64,000 nucleotides of DNA, taken from assembly GCF_016616885.1 (NCBI RefSeq), contig NZ_CP067102.1, positions 1,392,501-1,456,500 on the forward strand. The letters run 5' to 3'. The DNA comes from Bradyrhizobium diazoefficiens. GTDB taxonomy: Bacteria > Pseudomonadota > Alphaproteobacteria > Rhizobiales > Xanthobacteraceae. The stretch's first letter is position 1. Each line of letters opens with the position of its first letter. Both the position numbers and the translations under genes were made by a program. Under the pieces are notes generated by a model, which saw nothing but the letters and a program-made list of their open reading frames with translations, had not been told where the DNA came from and ran no database searches. Positions 1 to 9,046 of this stretch are shown piece by piece.

Positions 1-567
1 GACCTCGGTGGCGACGACCGCAAAGCCCTTGCCGGCGGCACCGGCGCGCGCGGCCTCGATGGTGGAGTTGAGCGCGAGCAGCGTGGTCTGCCGCGCGATC
101 TGGGCGATCAGATTGACGACATTGCCGATCGCCGCGGAGGATTCTCGCAGGCGGTCGACATTGGCACGCGCTTCTTGTGCGGCGGCGCTGGCCTGGTCGG
201 CGAGCTTTCCGGCCTCGCGGACCTGCGCGCCGATGCCTTGCGCAGATTGGGTGAACTTGTCGGCGGCATGGGCAAAGCTCGAGGCGTTCGACTGCGCGGC
301 ATTGGTCTGCCCGGTCAGCGTGTCGGTGCGGTGGCGGATGTCGGCGAGTGTCGCCGCGGTCGCCTCGGCGCCGCCCGCGACCGAATTGGCGGCGCGTTCG
401 AGCTGGCGGATCATGGCGCCGAGCTCGAGTTCCAGCAGTTCCAGGATTTCCCGGGCCGAATCGACCTCGGCGGCCGGAACGGGCGCGGCTGCTGGCTGCG
501 CGACCTGCGGGGCTGCCGCTGGTGCGGCCATGTCCGGCAGGCGCTTCCGAAATAATGCGAACGCCAT
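1..567 (-). CDS. Methyl-accepting chemotaxis protein, partial (3' end beyond window)
   Basis: The minus strand reads from an ATG at 567 to the window edge without a stop, giving 189 codons. The last visible residues, with the sequence [20 protein letters not shown] followed by [11 protein letters not shown], are the conserved hairpin tip of the MCP signalling domain that contacts CheA and CheW. The first 30 residues are Ala/Pro-rich and contain no membrane segment, and the next 120 are helical and heptad-like ([19 protein letters not shown]). A soluble cytoplasmic receptor is therefore likely, although a membrane or sensor part could lie in the unseen C-terminus. It is divergently oriented from yebC across about 200 bp. 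Family assignment is firm; the ligand is unknown. Confidence 0.88.
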   Translation of the reverse strand, partial: MAFALFRKRLPDMAAPAAAPQVAQPAAAPVPAAEVDSAREILELLELELGAMIRQLERAANSVAGGAEATAATLADIRHRTDTLTGQTNAAQSNASSFAHAADKFTQSAQGIGAQVREAGKLADQASAAAQEARANVDRLRESSAAIGNVVNLIAQIARQTTLLALNSTIEAARAGAAGKGFAVVATEV

Positions 568-774
568 TGGGTCTACTCTTGTCGGGAGACGGGCGGACGT
601 TATTTTCGCAGACCGGAATGAAATCAGGGTTAACGGTGCCTGACTTCCGGGCACGGGTCGCTACAGTATTACCTTAAAGTATGAGAGGCTCTTTCATTCC
701 GGTGGGTTGGCGGCCTATAAGGCCGCGCTTCCCCACGCTCACCTTTGGCGCACGAATCCCTAGAGAAGATACGC

Positions 775-1521
775 ATGGCCGGACATTCCCAATTCAAGAA
801 CATCATGCACCGCAAGGGGCGGCAGGATGCGCAGAAGTCGAAGCTGTTCGGCAAGCTGGCGCGGGAAATCACCGTGGCGGCCAAGCTGGGGACGCCCGAC
901 CCCAACATGAACCCGCGCCTGCGCGCGGCCATCATCGCGGCGCGCCAGGAGAACATGCCGAAGGACAATATCGAGCGCGCCGTGAAGAAGGCGCTTGGTA
1001 ACGAGGGCGAGAACTATGACGAGATCCGCTATGAGGGCTATGGCCCGGGCGGCGTCGCCGTCATCGTCGAGGCACTGACCGACAACCGCAACCGTGCCGC
1101 CTCCGACATCCGCTCCTTCTTCACCAAATCCGGCGGCAATCTCGGCGAAACCGGCTCGGTCTCCTTCATGTTCGACCGCACCGGGATCATCGAATACGAC
1201 CGCAGCGTCGCCGATGACGACGCGGTGCTGGATGCTGCGATCGAGGCCGGCGCCGACGATGTGGTCTCAGGCGAGGGCGGTCACGAGATCTATGCCTCGA
1301 CAGAAGGCTATCGCGATGTCGCCAAGGCGCTGGAAGCCAAGTTCGGCGAGCCGCGCAAGGCCGCGCTGATCTGGAAGCCGCAGAACACCGTCGTGGTCGA
1401 CGACGAGACCGGCGAGAAGCTCTTGAAGCTGATGGACCTGCTCAACGAGCACGACGACGTCCAGAACGTCTACGCCAATTTCGAGATTTCGGACGCGCTG
1501 GTCGCGAAGATGGGCGGCTAG
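775..1521 (+). CDS. yebC: YebC/PmpR family protein
   Basis: 248 aa. The protein begins [20 protein letters not shown], the hallmark YebC N-terminus (usually MAGHSKWANI). An upstream in-frame ATG at 745 would add ten residues that are not part of the family, so the start at 775 is preferred. YebC proteins are cytoplasmic, bind nucleic acid or ribosomes, and have been described both as transcription regulators and as translation factors that relieve stalling at proline-rich stretches. Length and the conserved block [19 protein letters not shown] are typical. It lies directly upstream of ruvC, the usual alphaproteobacterial order. Confidence 0.97.
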   Translation: MAGHSQFKNIMHRKGRQDAQKSKLFGKLAREITVAAKLGTPDPNMNPRLRAAIIAARQENMPKDNIERAVKKALGNEGENYDEIRYEGYGPGGVAVIVEALTDNRNRAASDIRSFFTKSGGNLGETGSVSFMFDRTGIIEYDRSVADDDAVLDAAIEAGADDVVSGEGGHEIYASTEGYRDVAKALEAKFGEPRKAALIWKPQNTVVVDDETGEKLLKLMDLLNEHDDVQNVYANFEISDALVAKMGG

Positions 1522-1600
1522 GGGCGCGCGACCGCCTTTCTCCGGGGACTTCTGTTCTGTTTCTGTTTCGCTATCATGGGCCAACCGCTATCACTGGCCC

Positions 1601-2128
1601 ATGACCGCGCTCCCGATTCGCCAACCCGTTCGCATCATCGGCATCGACCCCGGCCTGCGCCGCACCGGCTGGGGCGTGATCGAGGCTGACGGCAATCGCC
1701 TGATCTACGTTGCCTGCGGGTCGGTGGAACCTCCGGACGATTTGCCGCTGTCGAGCCGGCTGCTCGCGATCCATGAGGGGCTCACGGCGGTTCTCTCCAA
1801 TCACAATCCGATGGAAGCCGCGGTCGAGCAGACCTTCGTGAACAAGGACGGCGTCGCGACCCTGAAACTCGGCCAGGCCCGCGGCATCGCCATGCTGGCG
1901 CCCGCAATGTTCGGCATCTCTGTCGCCGAATACGCGCCGAACCAGGTGAAGAAGACGGTGGTCGGCGCCGGCCACGCCGACAAACAACAGATCGCGATGA
2001 TGCTGAAGATATTGCTGCCCAAGGCCGAGCCGCCGTCGGCCGACGCCGCGGACGCGCTGGCCATCGCCATCACCCACGCCCATCATCGCCAGAGCGCAGC
2101 GCTCAGGTTGAAGGTGGTGGGATTATGA
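1601..2128 (+). CDS. ruvC: Crossover junction endodeoxyribonuclease RuvC
   Basis: 175 aa. RuvC is the dimeric RNase H-fold resolvase that nicks Holliday junctions symmetrically in complex with RuvAB. The first catalytic aspartate lies in [15 protein letters not shown] near residue 17, a conserved glutamate follows in VEQTF near 68, and the C-terminal acidic pair is in [12 protein letters not shown]. Length matches the family. The stop overlaps the ruvA start (ATGA at 2125-2128), so the two are translationally coupled. Confidence 0.97.
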   Translation: MTALPIRQPVRIIGIDPGLRRTGWGVIEADGNRLIYVACGSVEPPDDLPLSSRLLAIHEGLTAVLSNHNPMEAAVEQTFVNKDGVATLKLGQARGIAMLAPAMFGISVAEYAPNQVKKTVVGAGHADKQQIAMMLKILLPKAEPPSADAADALAIAITHAHHRQSAALRLKVVGL

Positions 2129-2742
2129 TCGGCAAGCTCAAGGGTCTGATCGATTCCTACGGCGAGGATTATGTCGTCCTCGACGTCGGCGGCGTCGGCT
2201 ATCAGGTGCATTGCTCGGCGCGCACGCTGCAGCATCTGCCGGCGTCGGGTGAAGCGGCGGTGCTGTCGATCGAGACCTATGTCCGTGAGGACCAGATCAA
2301 GCTGTTCGGCTTCCGCACGGACCAGGAGCGCGAATGGTTTCGCCTGCTCCAGACCGTGCAGGGCGTTGGTGCCAAGGTCGCGCTCGCCGTGCTCGGCACG
2401 CTCGCGCCGGCCGATCTCGCCAATGCGATCGCCCTGCGCGACAAGGCTGCGGTGGCGCGCACCCCCGGCGTCGGGCCCAAGGTGGCCGAGCGCATCGTCA
2501 CCGAATTGAAGGACAAGGCGCCGGCCTTCGCCAATGTCGATCCCGCCGTCGTGCATCTCGCTGGCGCCGTCGACGAGCAGCGCGCGCCGCGGCCGGTGGC
2601 GGACGCGATCTCAGCGCTGGTCAATCTCGGCTACGGCCAGCCGCAGGCGGCTGCCGCCATCGCCTCAGCCTCGCGCAGCGCGGGTGAGAACGCCGAAACG
2701 GCGCAGCTCATTCGGCTGGGCCTGAAGGAGCTCGCGAAGTGA
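2125..2742 (+). CDS. ruvA: Holliday junction branch migration protein RuvA
   Basis: 205 aa. It begins [20 protein letters not shown], the OB-fold domain I of RuvA. The helix-hairpin-helix region contains [12 protein letters not shown] and [13 protein letters not shown], and the C-terminal domain III that binds RuvB ends [17 protein letters not shown]. RuvA forms tetramers that clamp the Holliday junction and load the RuvB motor. The gene overlaps ruvC by 4 bp upstream and ruvB by 4 bp downstream, so ruvCAB is one coupled operon. Confidence 0.97.
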   Translation: MIGKLKGLIDSYGEDYVVLDVGGVGYQVHCSARTLQHLPASGEAAVLSIETYVREDQIKLFGFRTDQEREWFRLLQTVQGVGAKVALAVLGTLAPADLANAIALRDKAAVARTPGVGPKVAERIVTELKDKAPAFANVDPAVVHLAGAVDEQRAPRPVADAISALVNLGYGQPQAAAAIASASRSAGENAETAQLIRLGLKELAK

Positions 2743-3797
2743 GCGATCCCAAGGCCAACCGCATGGTCACACCCGAGCGCCGCGGCGACGATGTCGGCGA
2801 CACCGCGCTGCGCCCGCAATCGCTGTCCGACTTCGTCGGCCAGCAGCAGGCGCGCAAAAATCTCTCGATCTTCATCGAGGCGGCGCGCAAGCGCGGCGAG
2901 GCGCTGGATCACGTGCTGTTCGTCGGCCCGCCCGGCCTCGGCAAGACCACGCTGGCGCAGATCGTGGCCAAGGAGCTCGGCGTCGGTTTTCGCGCCACGT
3001 CGGGGCCGGTGATCGCCAAGGCCGGCGATCTCGCCGCGCTGCTGACCAATCTCGAAGAGCGCGACGTGCTCTTCATCGACGAGATCCATCGCCTCAGTCC
3101 TGCGGTGGAAGAGGTGCTCTATCCCGCGATGGAGGACTTTCAGCTCGACCTCATCATCGGCGAGGGTCCGGCGGCGCGCTCGGTCAAGATCGAGCTGTCG
3201 AAATTCACTCTCGTCGGCGCCACCACGCGCGCCGGCCTGCTCACCAATCCGTTGCGCGATCGTTTCGGCATTCCGGTTCGTCTCAACTTCTATACGATCG
3301 AGGAGCTGGAGAGCATCGTCACCCGCGGCGCGCGCGTGCTCAATGTCGGCATGAGTGCCGACGGTGCCAACGAGATTGCGCGCCGCGCGCGCGGCACGCC
3401 GCGCATCGCCGGCCGCCTGTTGCGCCGCGTGCGCGATTTCGCCTCGGCCGCCAATGCCGACAAGATCGACCGCAAGATCGCCGACCACGCGCTCAGCGCG
3501 CTCGAGGTCGACGCCGCCGGCCTGGACGCCATGGACCGCCGCTACCTCACGACCATCGCGCAAAACTATGGTGGCGGCCCGGTCGGCGTCGAGACGATGG
3601 CGGCTGCGCTGTCGGAGCCGCGCGATGCGATCGAGGACATCATCGAGCCCTATCTCATTCAGTGCGGCTATCTCCAGCGGACGCCGCGCGGCCGTCTGCT
3701 CACCTCGCACGCCTTCCGCCATCTCGGCATCGCCGAGCCGTCGCGCGATGCGTCGGCCCAGTTCGGCCTGTTCGGCACCGACGAGAGCGACGAGTGA
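2739..3797 (+). CDS. ruvB: Holliday junction branch migration helicase RuvB
   Basis: 352 aa. RuvB is the hexameric AAA+ motor of branch migration. Walker A is [12 protein letters not shown] near residue 63, Walker B/DExH is [10 protein letters not shown], sensor 1 is [12 protein letters not shown] with the presensor loop, and the C-terminal winged helix ends with [10 protein letters not shown]. The start is a GTG that overlaps the ruvA stop (GTGA). Length is standard. In many alphaproteobacteria ruvB is followed by ybgC and tolQRAB-pal, and that order is seen here until ybgC is interrupted. Confidence 0.97.
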   Translation: MSDPKANRMVTPERRGDDVGDTALRPQSLSDFVGQQQARKNLSIFIEAARKRGEALDHVLFVGPPGLGKTTLAQIVAKELGVGFRATSGPVIAKAGDLAALLTNLEERDVLFIDEIHRLSPAVEEVLYPAMEDFQLDLIIGEGPAARSVKIELSKFTLVGATTRAGLLTNPLRDRFGIPVRLNFYTIEELESIVTRGARVLNVGMSADGANEIARRARGTPRIAGRLLRRVRDFASAANADKIDRKIADHALSALEVDAAGLDAMDRRYLTTIAQNYGGGPVGVETMAAALSEPRDAIEDIIEPYLIQCGYLQRTPRGRLLTSHAFRHLGIAEPSRDASAQFGLFGTDESDE

Positions 3798-3926
3798 TCC
3801 GCGCCGGCGCGCATTGCTCTGGTGTCATGAACTTCCGGTAATCTCCGTGCAGATGATCTGCACAAGCGCACCCCAATTCCGCTCAAATCGGGCCGCATCA
3901 CAAAAGCGCATCAACAGTGGGCTTCC

Positions 3927-4850
3927 ATGATCTCTCGGCGTCATCTCATTCGTTCTGTCGGCGGACTTTCCGCGCTAGGCATCTCGACGGCCGCCTATGG
4001 CGTTGGCATCGAGCCGGAGCTGCGGCCGCGCATCACCCGATATCATCCAATGCCGCGGCAGTGGCCGGCGGATTTTCCGCTGAAGATCGCCGTCATCGCC
4101 GACATCCATGCCTGCGATCCCTGGATGTCGCTGGACCGGATCGAGTCCATCGTCGAGCGCACCAACGCACTGAACGCCGACCTCATCGTGCTGCTCGGCG
4201 ACTATGTCGCCGGTCATCACCATGTCACGCGCATCATCCCGGCCGATGAATGGGCGGGGGTGCTGACTGGCCTCAAGGCGCCGCTCGGCGTTCATGCCGT
4301 GATGGGCAATCACGACTATTGGGACGACAAGGTCGTGCAGCGGGCCGGGTGCGGGCCGACGGTCGCCCATCGTGCGCTGGAAGCGGCTGGCATTCCCGTC
4401 TACGAGAACGACGTCGTGCGTCTCACCAGGAATGGCCGCCCGTTCTGGCTCGCCGGCCTCGGCGATCAACTCGCCTATGCGCCGTCGCAGCGCTATGGCC
4501 GCGCTCAGCTCTTTGGTGCCGACGATCTCACCGCGACGCTCGCAAAGGTCACCGACGACGCGCCAATCATCCTGCTCGCGCATGAGCCCTATATCGCGAC
4601 GCGCGTGCCCGCACGTGTCGCGCTCCAGCTGTCCGGCCACACCCATGGCGGTCAGGTCCGCCTGTTCGGCTGGTCGCCGGCGCTGCCGTCGCAGCACGGC
4701 GTTCCGCTCGTCTACGGCCATCTGCGCCTGCAGTGCGACGTCATCATCTCCGGCGGCCTCGGTTGCAGCATCATGCCGGTCCGGGTCGGCGTGCCGCCGG
4801 AGATCGTCGAGGTGACGCTGGGGCGGGCGCCGGTGGCAACTGTGTCCTAG
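3927..4850 (+). CDS. Calcineurin-like metallophosphoesterase, Tat-exported
   Basis: 307 aa. The dinuclear-metal phosphoesterase motifs occur in order: VIADIHACD near residue 57, LLGDYVAG, VMGNHDYWDD, LLAHEP and LSGHTHGGQVRLFG. The N-terminus MISRRHLIRSVGGLSALGIS has the twin-arginine pattern followed by a hydrophobic stretch, so export by Tat or membrane anchoring is inferred. This resembles the YkuE/YaeI type of periplasmic phosphoesterase. The substrate is not evident. It sits between ruvB and ybgC, transcribed in the same direction. Confidence 0.9.
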   Translation: MISRRHLIRSVGGLSALGISTAAYGVGIEPELRPRITRYHPMPRQWPADFPLKIAVIADIHACDPWMSLDRIESIVERTNALNADLIVLLGDYVAGHHHVTRIIPADEWAGVLTGLKAPLGVHAVMGNHDYWDDKVVQRAGCGPTVAHRALEAAGIPVYENDVVRLTRNGRPFWLAGLGDQLAYAPSQRYGRAQLFGADDLTATLAKVTDDAPIILLAHEPYIATRVPARVALQLSGHTHGGQVRLFGWSPALPSQHGVPLVYGHLRLQCDVIISGGLGCSIMPVRVGVPPEIVEVTLGRAPVATVS

Positions 4851-4864
4851 CCGCGCTTGCGCGG

Positions 4865-4892
4865 CCGGCCGTTTTTGCGCAAAACGGGCCGG
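4865..4892 (+). terminator. Hairpin downstream of metallophosphoesterase
   Basis: The arms CCGGCCGTTTT and AAAACGGGCCGG are complementary apart from one bulged base and enclose a loop of about 5 nt. The hairpin lies 15 bp after the phosphoesterase stop and 27 bp before the ybgC start. No clean T-tract follows, so intrinsic termination is only possible. Confidence 0.35.
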
Positions 4893-4918
4893 TAGCGACA
4901 AGCGAAGAGGCCCGCGAC

Positions 4919-5020
4919 GTGACAGCTCATCTCGACGGCGAGATCCGCAACGGCCGCCACCACATGCAGGTCCGCGTCTATTACGAGGACACGGATTTCC
5001 CTGACTTGCCATTGTCGTAG
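4919..5020 (+). pseudogene. ybgC: ybgC (tol-pal acyl-CoA thioesterase), 5' fragment cut by island insertion
   Basis: From a GTG at 4919 the frame reads (M)TAHLDGEIRNGRHHMQVRV and then YYEDTDF, which matches the YbgC hotdog-fold thioesterase N-terminus including the catalytic Asp region YYEDTDFSG. After the TTC codon at about 4999 the reading diverges (PDLPLS) and stops at 5018-5020. The remaining ~100 residues, beginning with the SGIVYHANY-type motif, are absent from the window. The break coincides with the recombinase gene end, so this is the left junction of the island. YbgC belongs to the Tol-Pal locus and acts on acyl-CoAs in the cytoplasm. Confidence 0.85.
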
Positions 5021-6684
5021 TAGGCAAACGTGCCGATTTCTCCTGCCTTGCGGTTTTTGGGGAAAAGTTTCTCACCGAGAAGGGCGGCGCTGTTCATGTA
5101 GGGTGTATATTCGTAGGGCATCCGCTTGCGAACCGGATGCACTACAATGCAGCCGATCAAGTTGCGGAAGGCGATGCGAGTTTCGATCGACTTCGGGTCG
5201 AACTTGAGCGCATTGACCAGTTTTCGAGCCTCCGAACGGTATCGGTCACTGAATTTTGGGTGGTCGAATGGGATCACATTTTCGCCGCCACTGCCCATCA
5301 GTCGCAAGCGCTCTTCAACGGTTTCCCGTTCCAAGTCGCATTCATCGATCCGCTTGAGTAACTCATCCGGTTTGCGACGGCTGTTCGCGATGGCATATGT
5401 CAGCCGTTCGATCTCGGTAGTCAACACACGGCGTCGACGGTCCAGTTTAGCGTGTTCGCTGCCGCCCTTGTTCCGACCGTTTTTGCATTCCTCCTTCCAA
5501 GCACGCATCGCCTCTTCAGTGGCCTTCGGCGAAAGCAATTTCGCTTCGATTTTTTCGGAGGCATCCTTGAGCAGAATGTCCATGTCAAAGCTACGGGTGT
5601 GCTCGCAGGTACCCCGCTGATGCGCGTTGGCGCATGCGGCGCGCGGCGCGCCATTTCGGGAGGATTGAGCGATTCGCATATGGCCGTTGCAGACACCGCA
5701 CCGCAGAACGCCGGCAAGCGGGTGTTCATTGTTGCGCGGAATCACCAGGCGGCGGCGCGGCTTGCCAGTCGGCCCGAACATATGTACGGCACGCGCGCTA
5801 CGAACCTTCTGCGCTCGATCCCAGAGCGCTTGCGGAATGATCCGCAGCTCAGGCTTTTTGACTATGATATGGCGTTCTTCTGGATTGCGGCGCTTCTGCT
5901 TCTTCTGCGTCTCCGGGTTGAGAATTGTCGAGCGAACGTTCCAATGTATCTCGCCGATATATAGCTGGTTGCCGATAATGCCGCGACCATGCCGACCGCC
6001 TGTGATGCACTGATGATTCCAGGTGGTGCGACCAGCCTTGTTCTTGTGACGAGTTGCCCCGGGTGAGGGCACGCCTTCGCGGGTTAGATCAGCGGCGATA
6101 GTTCGGGTCGAGCGGCCCACCGCATATTCGGTGAAAATGCGGAGCACGATCTTTGCTTCGTTCTCATCGATCACGCGTTCGCCGGGCGCGCCCAGCCTCG
6201 GCCGATAACCATAGGCGTGTGAGCCAGGAATTCTTCCGTTCGCAACAGCGTTGTCATGGCCGCGCCGAACCTTTTCGGCGAGCTGCGGCTTGTAAATCGT
6301 GTTGTAGAGGCTTGCGATGCTGATGTCGGTGGCGGTCGCATAGACGCCCTTCTGATCCATCAGCTCAACGCGGTTGAACTCGAAAATCTGCTTGAGACGC
6401 TGGATGGTTGCGGGATCGCGCGACAAGCGGTCGAAGTGCTCGACGACGACCACGTCAAAGTCATGATTTCGCACACCGTTGAGCAGGCGTTGATAACCGT
6501 CCCGCGCACCTTCGGTAAGACCAGATTTTGCGGCATCCACAAATTCCCCGATGACATCGAGATTGCTGCGCAACGCAACCTTCCTGCAGAGCAATAGCTG
6601 ACCGTCAATCGAGGTCGCCTTTTGCATGTCGCTGGAGTAGCGGGCGTACAGTACGGCCGTTTTCTTGGATGACGCTGTCGTCAT
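4981..6684 (-). CDS. Large serine recombinase (site-specific integrase)
   Basis: 567 aa. The N-terminal resolvase domain has the catalytic serine in VLYARYSSDMQKATSIDGQ near residue 17 and the arginine motif EHFDRLSRDPATIQRL. The Recombinase domain contains GSHAYGYRPR, and the zinc ribbon is LAGVLRCGVCNGHM with the second pair in RAACANAHQRGTCEHT. A coiled-coil-like segment follows. Large serine integrases catalyse unidirectional attP x attB integration. The last codons (KSVSS and the TAA) are read from ybgC sequence, so integration sets the C-terminus of the protein. This enzyme most likely inserted the island. Confidence 0.95.
   Translation of the reverse strand: MTTASSKKTAVLYARYSSDMQKATSIDGQLLLCRKVALRSNLDVIGEFVDAAKSGLTEGARDGYQRLLNGVRNHDFDVVVVEHFDRLSRDPATIQRLKQIFEFNRVELMDQKGVYATATDISIASLYNTIYKPQLAEKVRRGHDNAVANGRIPGSHAYGYRPRLGAPGERVIDENEAKIVLRIFTEYAVGRSTRTIAADLTREGVPSPGATRHKNKAGRTTWNHQCITGGRHGRGIIGNQLYIGEIHWNVRSTILNPETQKKQKRRNPEERHIIVKKPELRIIPQALWDRAQKVRSARAVHMFGPTGKPRRRLVIPRNNEHPLAGVLRCGVCNGHMRIAQSSRNGAPRAACANAHQRGTCEHTRSFDMDILLKDASEKIEAKLLSPKATEEAMRAWKEECKNGRNKGGSEHAKLDRRRRVLTTEIERLTYAIANSRRKPDELLKRIDECDLERETVEERLRLMGSGGENVIPFDHPKFSDRYRSEARKLVNALKFDPKSIETRIAFRNLIGCIVVHPVRKRMPYEYTPYMNSAALLGEKLFPKNRKAGEIGTFAYYDNGKSGKSVSS
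4985..5010. other. Left attachment junction (attL) of the genomic island inside ybgC
   Basis: Chromosomal ybgC sequence can be followed up to about 4999 (GACACGGATTTC). Immediately to the right is the 3' end of the serine recombinase gene, which runs leftward through the junction and stops at 4981-4983. The crossover dinucleotide cannot be defined without the right end, which is not in this window. No second copy of ACACGGATTTC was noticed here. Confidence 0.7.
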
Positions 6685-6880
6685 GCCGGTCCTTTAGCTG
6701 CTGCCCCAAACCGTCGTTTTCATCCCGTGCGATCTGGCGTCCGATGGCGCGCGCCAGGTCAAACCAGATTTCCTCATTGTCGGGACTATCCCAGCTCTGA
6801 GGGTGGGAGGGGTCAAGCGGTCGAATGATAGCCCGTTGTCCTCGGAGAGATCGGATGCGGGTACGCATTTGCAAACTCAC
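6605..6880 (-). CDS. Hypothetical small protein upstream of the recombinase
   Basis: 91 aa, overlapping the recombinase start by 80 bp in another frame. The middle (PQSWDSPDNEEIWFDLARAI followed by GRQIARDEND) reads like a real acidic helical protein, whereas the last ~25 residues lie inside the recombinase start region and may be out of frame. Small genes of this kind are often found just upstream of rhizobial serine recombinases. An excision or directionality role would be a guess. A frameshifted or shorter gene is possible. Confidence 0.4.
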   Translation of the reverse strand: MSLQMRTRIRSLRGQRAIIRPLDPSHPQSWDSPDNEEIWFDLARAIGRQIARDENDGLGQQLKDRHDDSVIQENGRTVRPLLQRHAKGDLD

Positions 6881-8204
6881 CAGCAGAAGCTAACGTAAAT
6901 TTCCGCCCTGCGCTACAGCCGGGCGGCTGTGATTACTTGCGGCGCTTGCTTCCACCATTCGCATCTCCGATCGCTCCTGTGCCCGCCAGAACTTCCCTGC
7001 AATTTCACGACTTTTGTTGCTGCGATGATCCGATCCAGATCATCGTTCAGCCACAGCTTCCCTCGGCCGTGGCCGCGACCCGACAGGAATCACAGGACCA
7101 CACGTGACCTTTGCCTGTGGAGCATTCATGGAAGTCTCGATCCGCGCAGTTATGTGTCCATTCATGTTGACCGTGGCGGCGGCGAATGAAAATGAGATTC
7201 TTCAAATATCTCAATGCTCCATATCGGGTGTTAGCGCACTCCTGCGATGGTGGTCGTAGGCGGGAGCAGACTCGCTAACCAAAGCGGAGTAAAAATACTT
7301 GCGCGTGACGGCGATGAAGGTCCGAAGACCTGCGTCCAACTTCTTAGGAGCTCTCCTGTGGCATTGCCGCGCTCTCCGGCGGCAACGCCGTATGTTCGGG
7401 AGCGGTCCGCATCGACACGCCGACCGCCATCCCGAACATCAAGAAGTTCATCGAGGACGAAAGGGGTCAGTTCACGGATAACGCAGATCGAGGAACAGCA
7501 ACGCGAAGGGGGCGATCGTACGCCTATCCGTTATCGTTGACGATACCAACACTGTTTGCGGGAGCCTGCCGATGCATTCGACTTCCGGCGCATGCAGCGA
7601 TCGCCGCTCTCCCGACGCTCCCGTGGCCGCATCGAATCCTCCGCTCGTCACCGCCAGCAGCAGGGAATCACAGCTCGAGATTCGAGGGAATCACAAACAT
7701 CATTTTTCGAGAAAACCGCCTCCCAAGCACCGGTCGCTGGCAAATCCAATTCCGGAAATTCCGGCATTTTCCTTTGCCGCTCAATTGCTTCAGGATTTTT
7801 CACGGACGACTGGATCCGCCCCAGCGTGCGACTTCTCCTGCGGTCGCCGCGCTCTCTGTGCCCGGATCCTCTCGCTCGTTATGCCGCCTCGCTTGGAGCG
7901 TCGACGTAGTTTCGGCGACTCTTGAGCCTCGATAGGTAGCTCGCGCTGACAACGCTCGAGGTAATGCGTCGTTCGCCAGCGTATCAGGGCTAGCTCATGA
8001 ACGGCCGGTCGCGCCGCTTTTGCGCTGGTTAGGCCTGTCGTGTCGCTGCATTAGGTCAGTTTATCTGACGAACACCGGCGCCAGCCAGTTCAGACCGAAG
8101 ATGTATGACCTTGCGCTTGCAATAGAGGGTTGCGAATGGAGCGGTCTCGCTTCTATAATGCGTCCTCGCTTCTATCACTAAGTCATTGGGTTGGAGGCGT
8201 TTTC
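6881..8204. other. 1.3 kb without a convincing gene
   Basis: Overlapping frames here have no consistent coding pattern, start signals or recognisable motifs. One short stretch on the plus strand at about 7365-7480 (RIDTPTAIPNIKKFIEDERG) looks protein-like but has an upstream TAG and no conserved continuation, so it may be a remnant. The rest reads as degraded or non-coding island DNA. Confidence 0.4.
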
Positions 8205-9020
8205 ATGAGTACAAGATTCTTATTTTTAGCTGTTGCGTGTTTTCTGCAGGTACTTCTCATACCGCCAAGCGCCCATGCCCAGGGGCTTAACGAAGCTCAG
8301 CTTATCGTTATCGCAAGCACAGCAGAACGCATTTGCGGGGTTGTTAAAGACCAGGGCAGCGCTTCGACCGCGGCAGCGAAAGGTGCCGTTAGCGTGGAGC
8401 TAAGAGGACTGGCTTCGCAAATTCAGAGTACCGGCGGGCAAAACAGCGGCAGCATTACAACTGACGAATATGTGGGGGTTATTCGCGAGCAAGCTGCGCC
8501 CCTGATAAGAGATCTCAGCAAATGCAGGTTCGAGGTTTTCACGATCCTGTTCAAAAGCATGTCACCAGGCGGAACAAATCCGACGCCGCCTCCGACGTAC
8601 AAGCCGCCTCCGCCCCAACCGGTATCCCGGACAGGGCTGTCCTGCCAGACGGACCAGATCATCGATTGGCTCGACCAGCACGGGATTTATGGCAACCGGC
8701 CCTTCGACAGTTCCATCTACGATGATCAGGTCACCTGGACAGTCAACGGGAAGCAGGCCACGAAGACCAAAGCCGACGTCATCAAAGAAGAGAGCGACTT
8801 CAGAAAGGTATACCCGATGCAGAGATATACGCCGACGTCATCGTCGGCGAGCCGGGTCGGAGACCAATGCGTGCTCACGCAGCAGGTCGACGGCTATAAG
8901 CAAAAGGCCAATGGAAGCGTGCAACTCAGCAATTTCAGATTTGAGTTTGGTATAAAGAGCGAGGGTAACGGGCCACGCATTGTCGAGCGCCAAACCGACG
9001 TGTTATCGGGCCGCCACTAG
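8205..9020 (+). CDS. Exported protein with N-terminal two-cysteine domain and C-terminal NTF2-like domain
   Basis: 271 aa. The start at 8205 is chosen because GGAGG lies 8 bp upstream and the protein then begins with a clear signal peptide (MSTRFLFLAVACFLQVLL ending AHA-Q); an ATG at 8130 lacks this. After the signal comes a helical domain with two cysteines (ERICGVVKDQG, LSKCRFEVF) that is shared with the gene at 10736-11110. A Pro-rich linker (PPPTYKPPPPQP) follows, then a domain with IYDDQVTWTVNGKQ and DFRKVYPMQRYTP, a pattern seen in NTF2/SnoaL-like folds of secreted alphaproteobacterial proteins. Function is unknown; the NTF2 call is inference. The next gene starts 26 bp downstream, so they probably form an operon. 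Confidence 0.75.
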   Translation: MSTRFLFLAVACFLQVLLIPPSAHAQGLNEAQLIVIASTAERICGVVKDQGSASTAAAKGAVSVELRGLASQIQSTGGQNSGSITTDEYVGVIREQAAPLIRDLSKCRFEVFTILFKSMSPGGTNPTPPPTYKPPPPQPVSRTGLSCQTDQIIDWLDQHGIYGNRPFDSSIYDDQVTWTVNGKQATKTKADVIKEESDFRKVYPMQRYTPTSSSASRVGDQCVLTQQVDGYKQKANGSVQLSNFRFEFGIKSEGNGPRIVERQTDVLSGRH

Positions 9021-9046
9021 GAAATGCCTCGTCAGGAGACATGGAC

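Noticed and set aside
2631..3722. Long minus-strand frame opposite ruvB
   Set aside because: It is the antisense shadow of ruvB in GC-rich DNA, Arg/Ala-rich without motifs.
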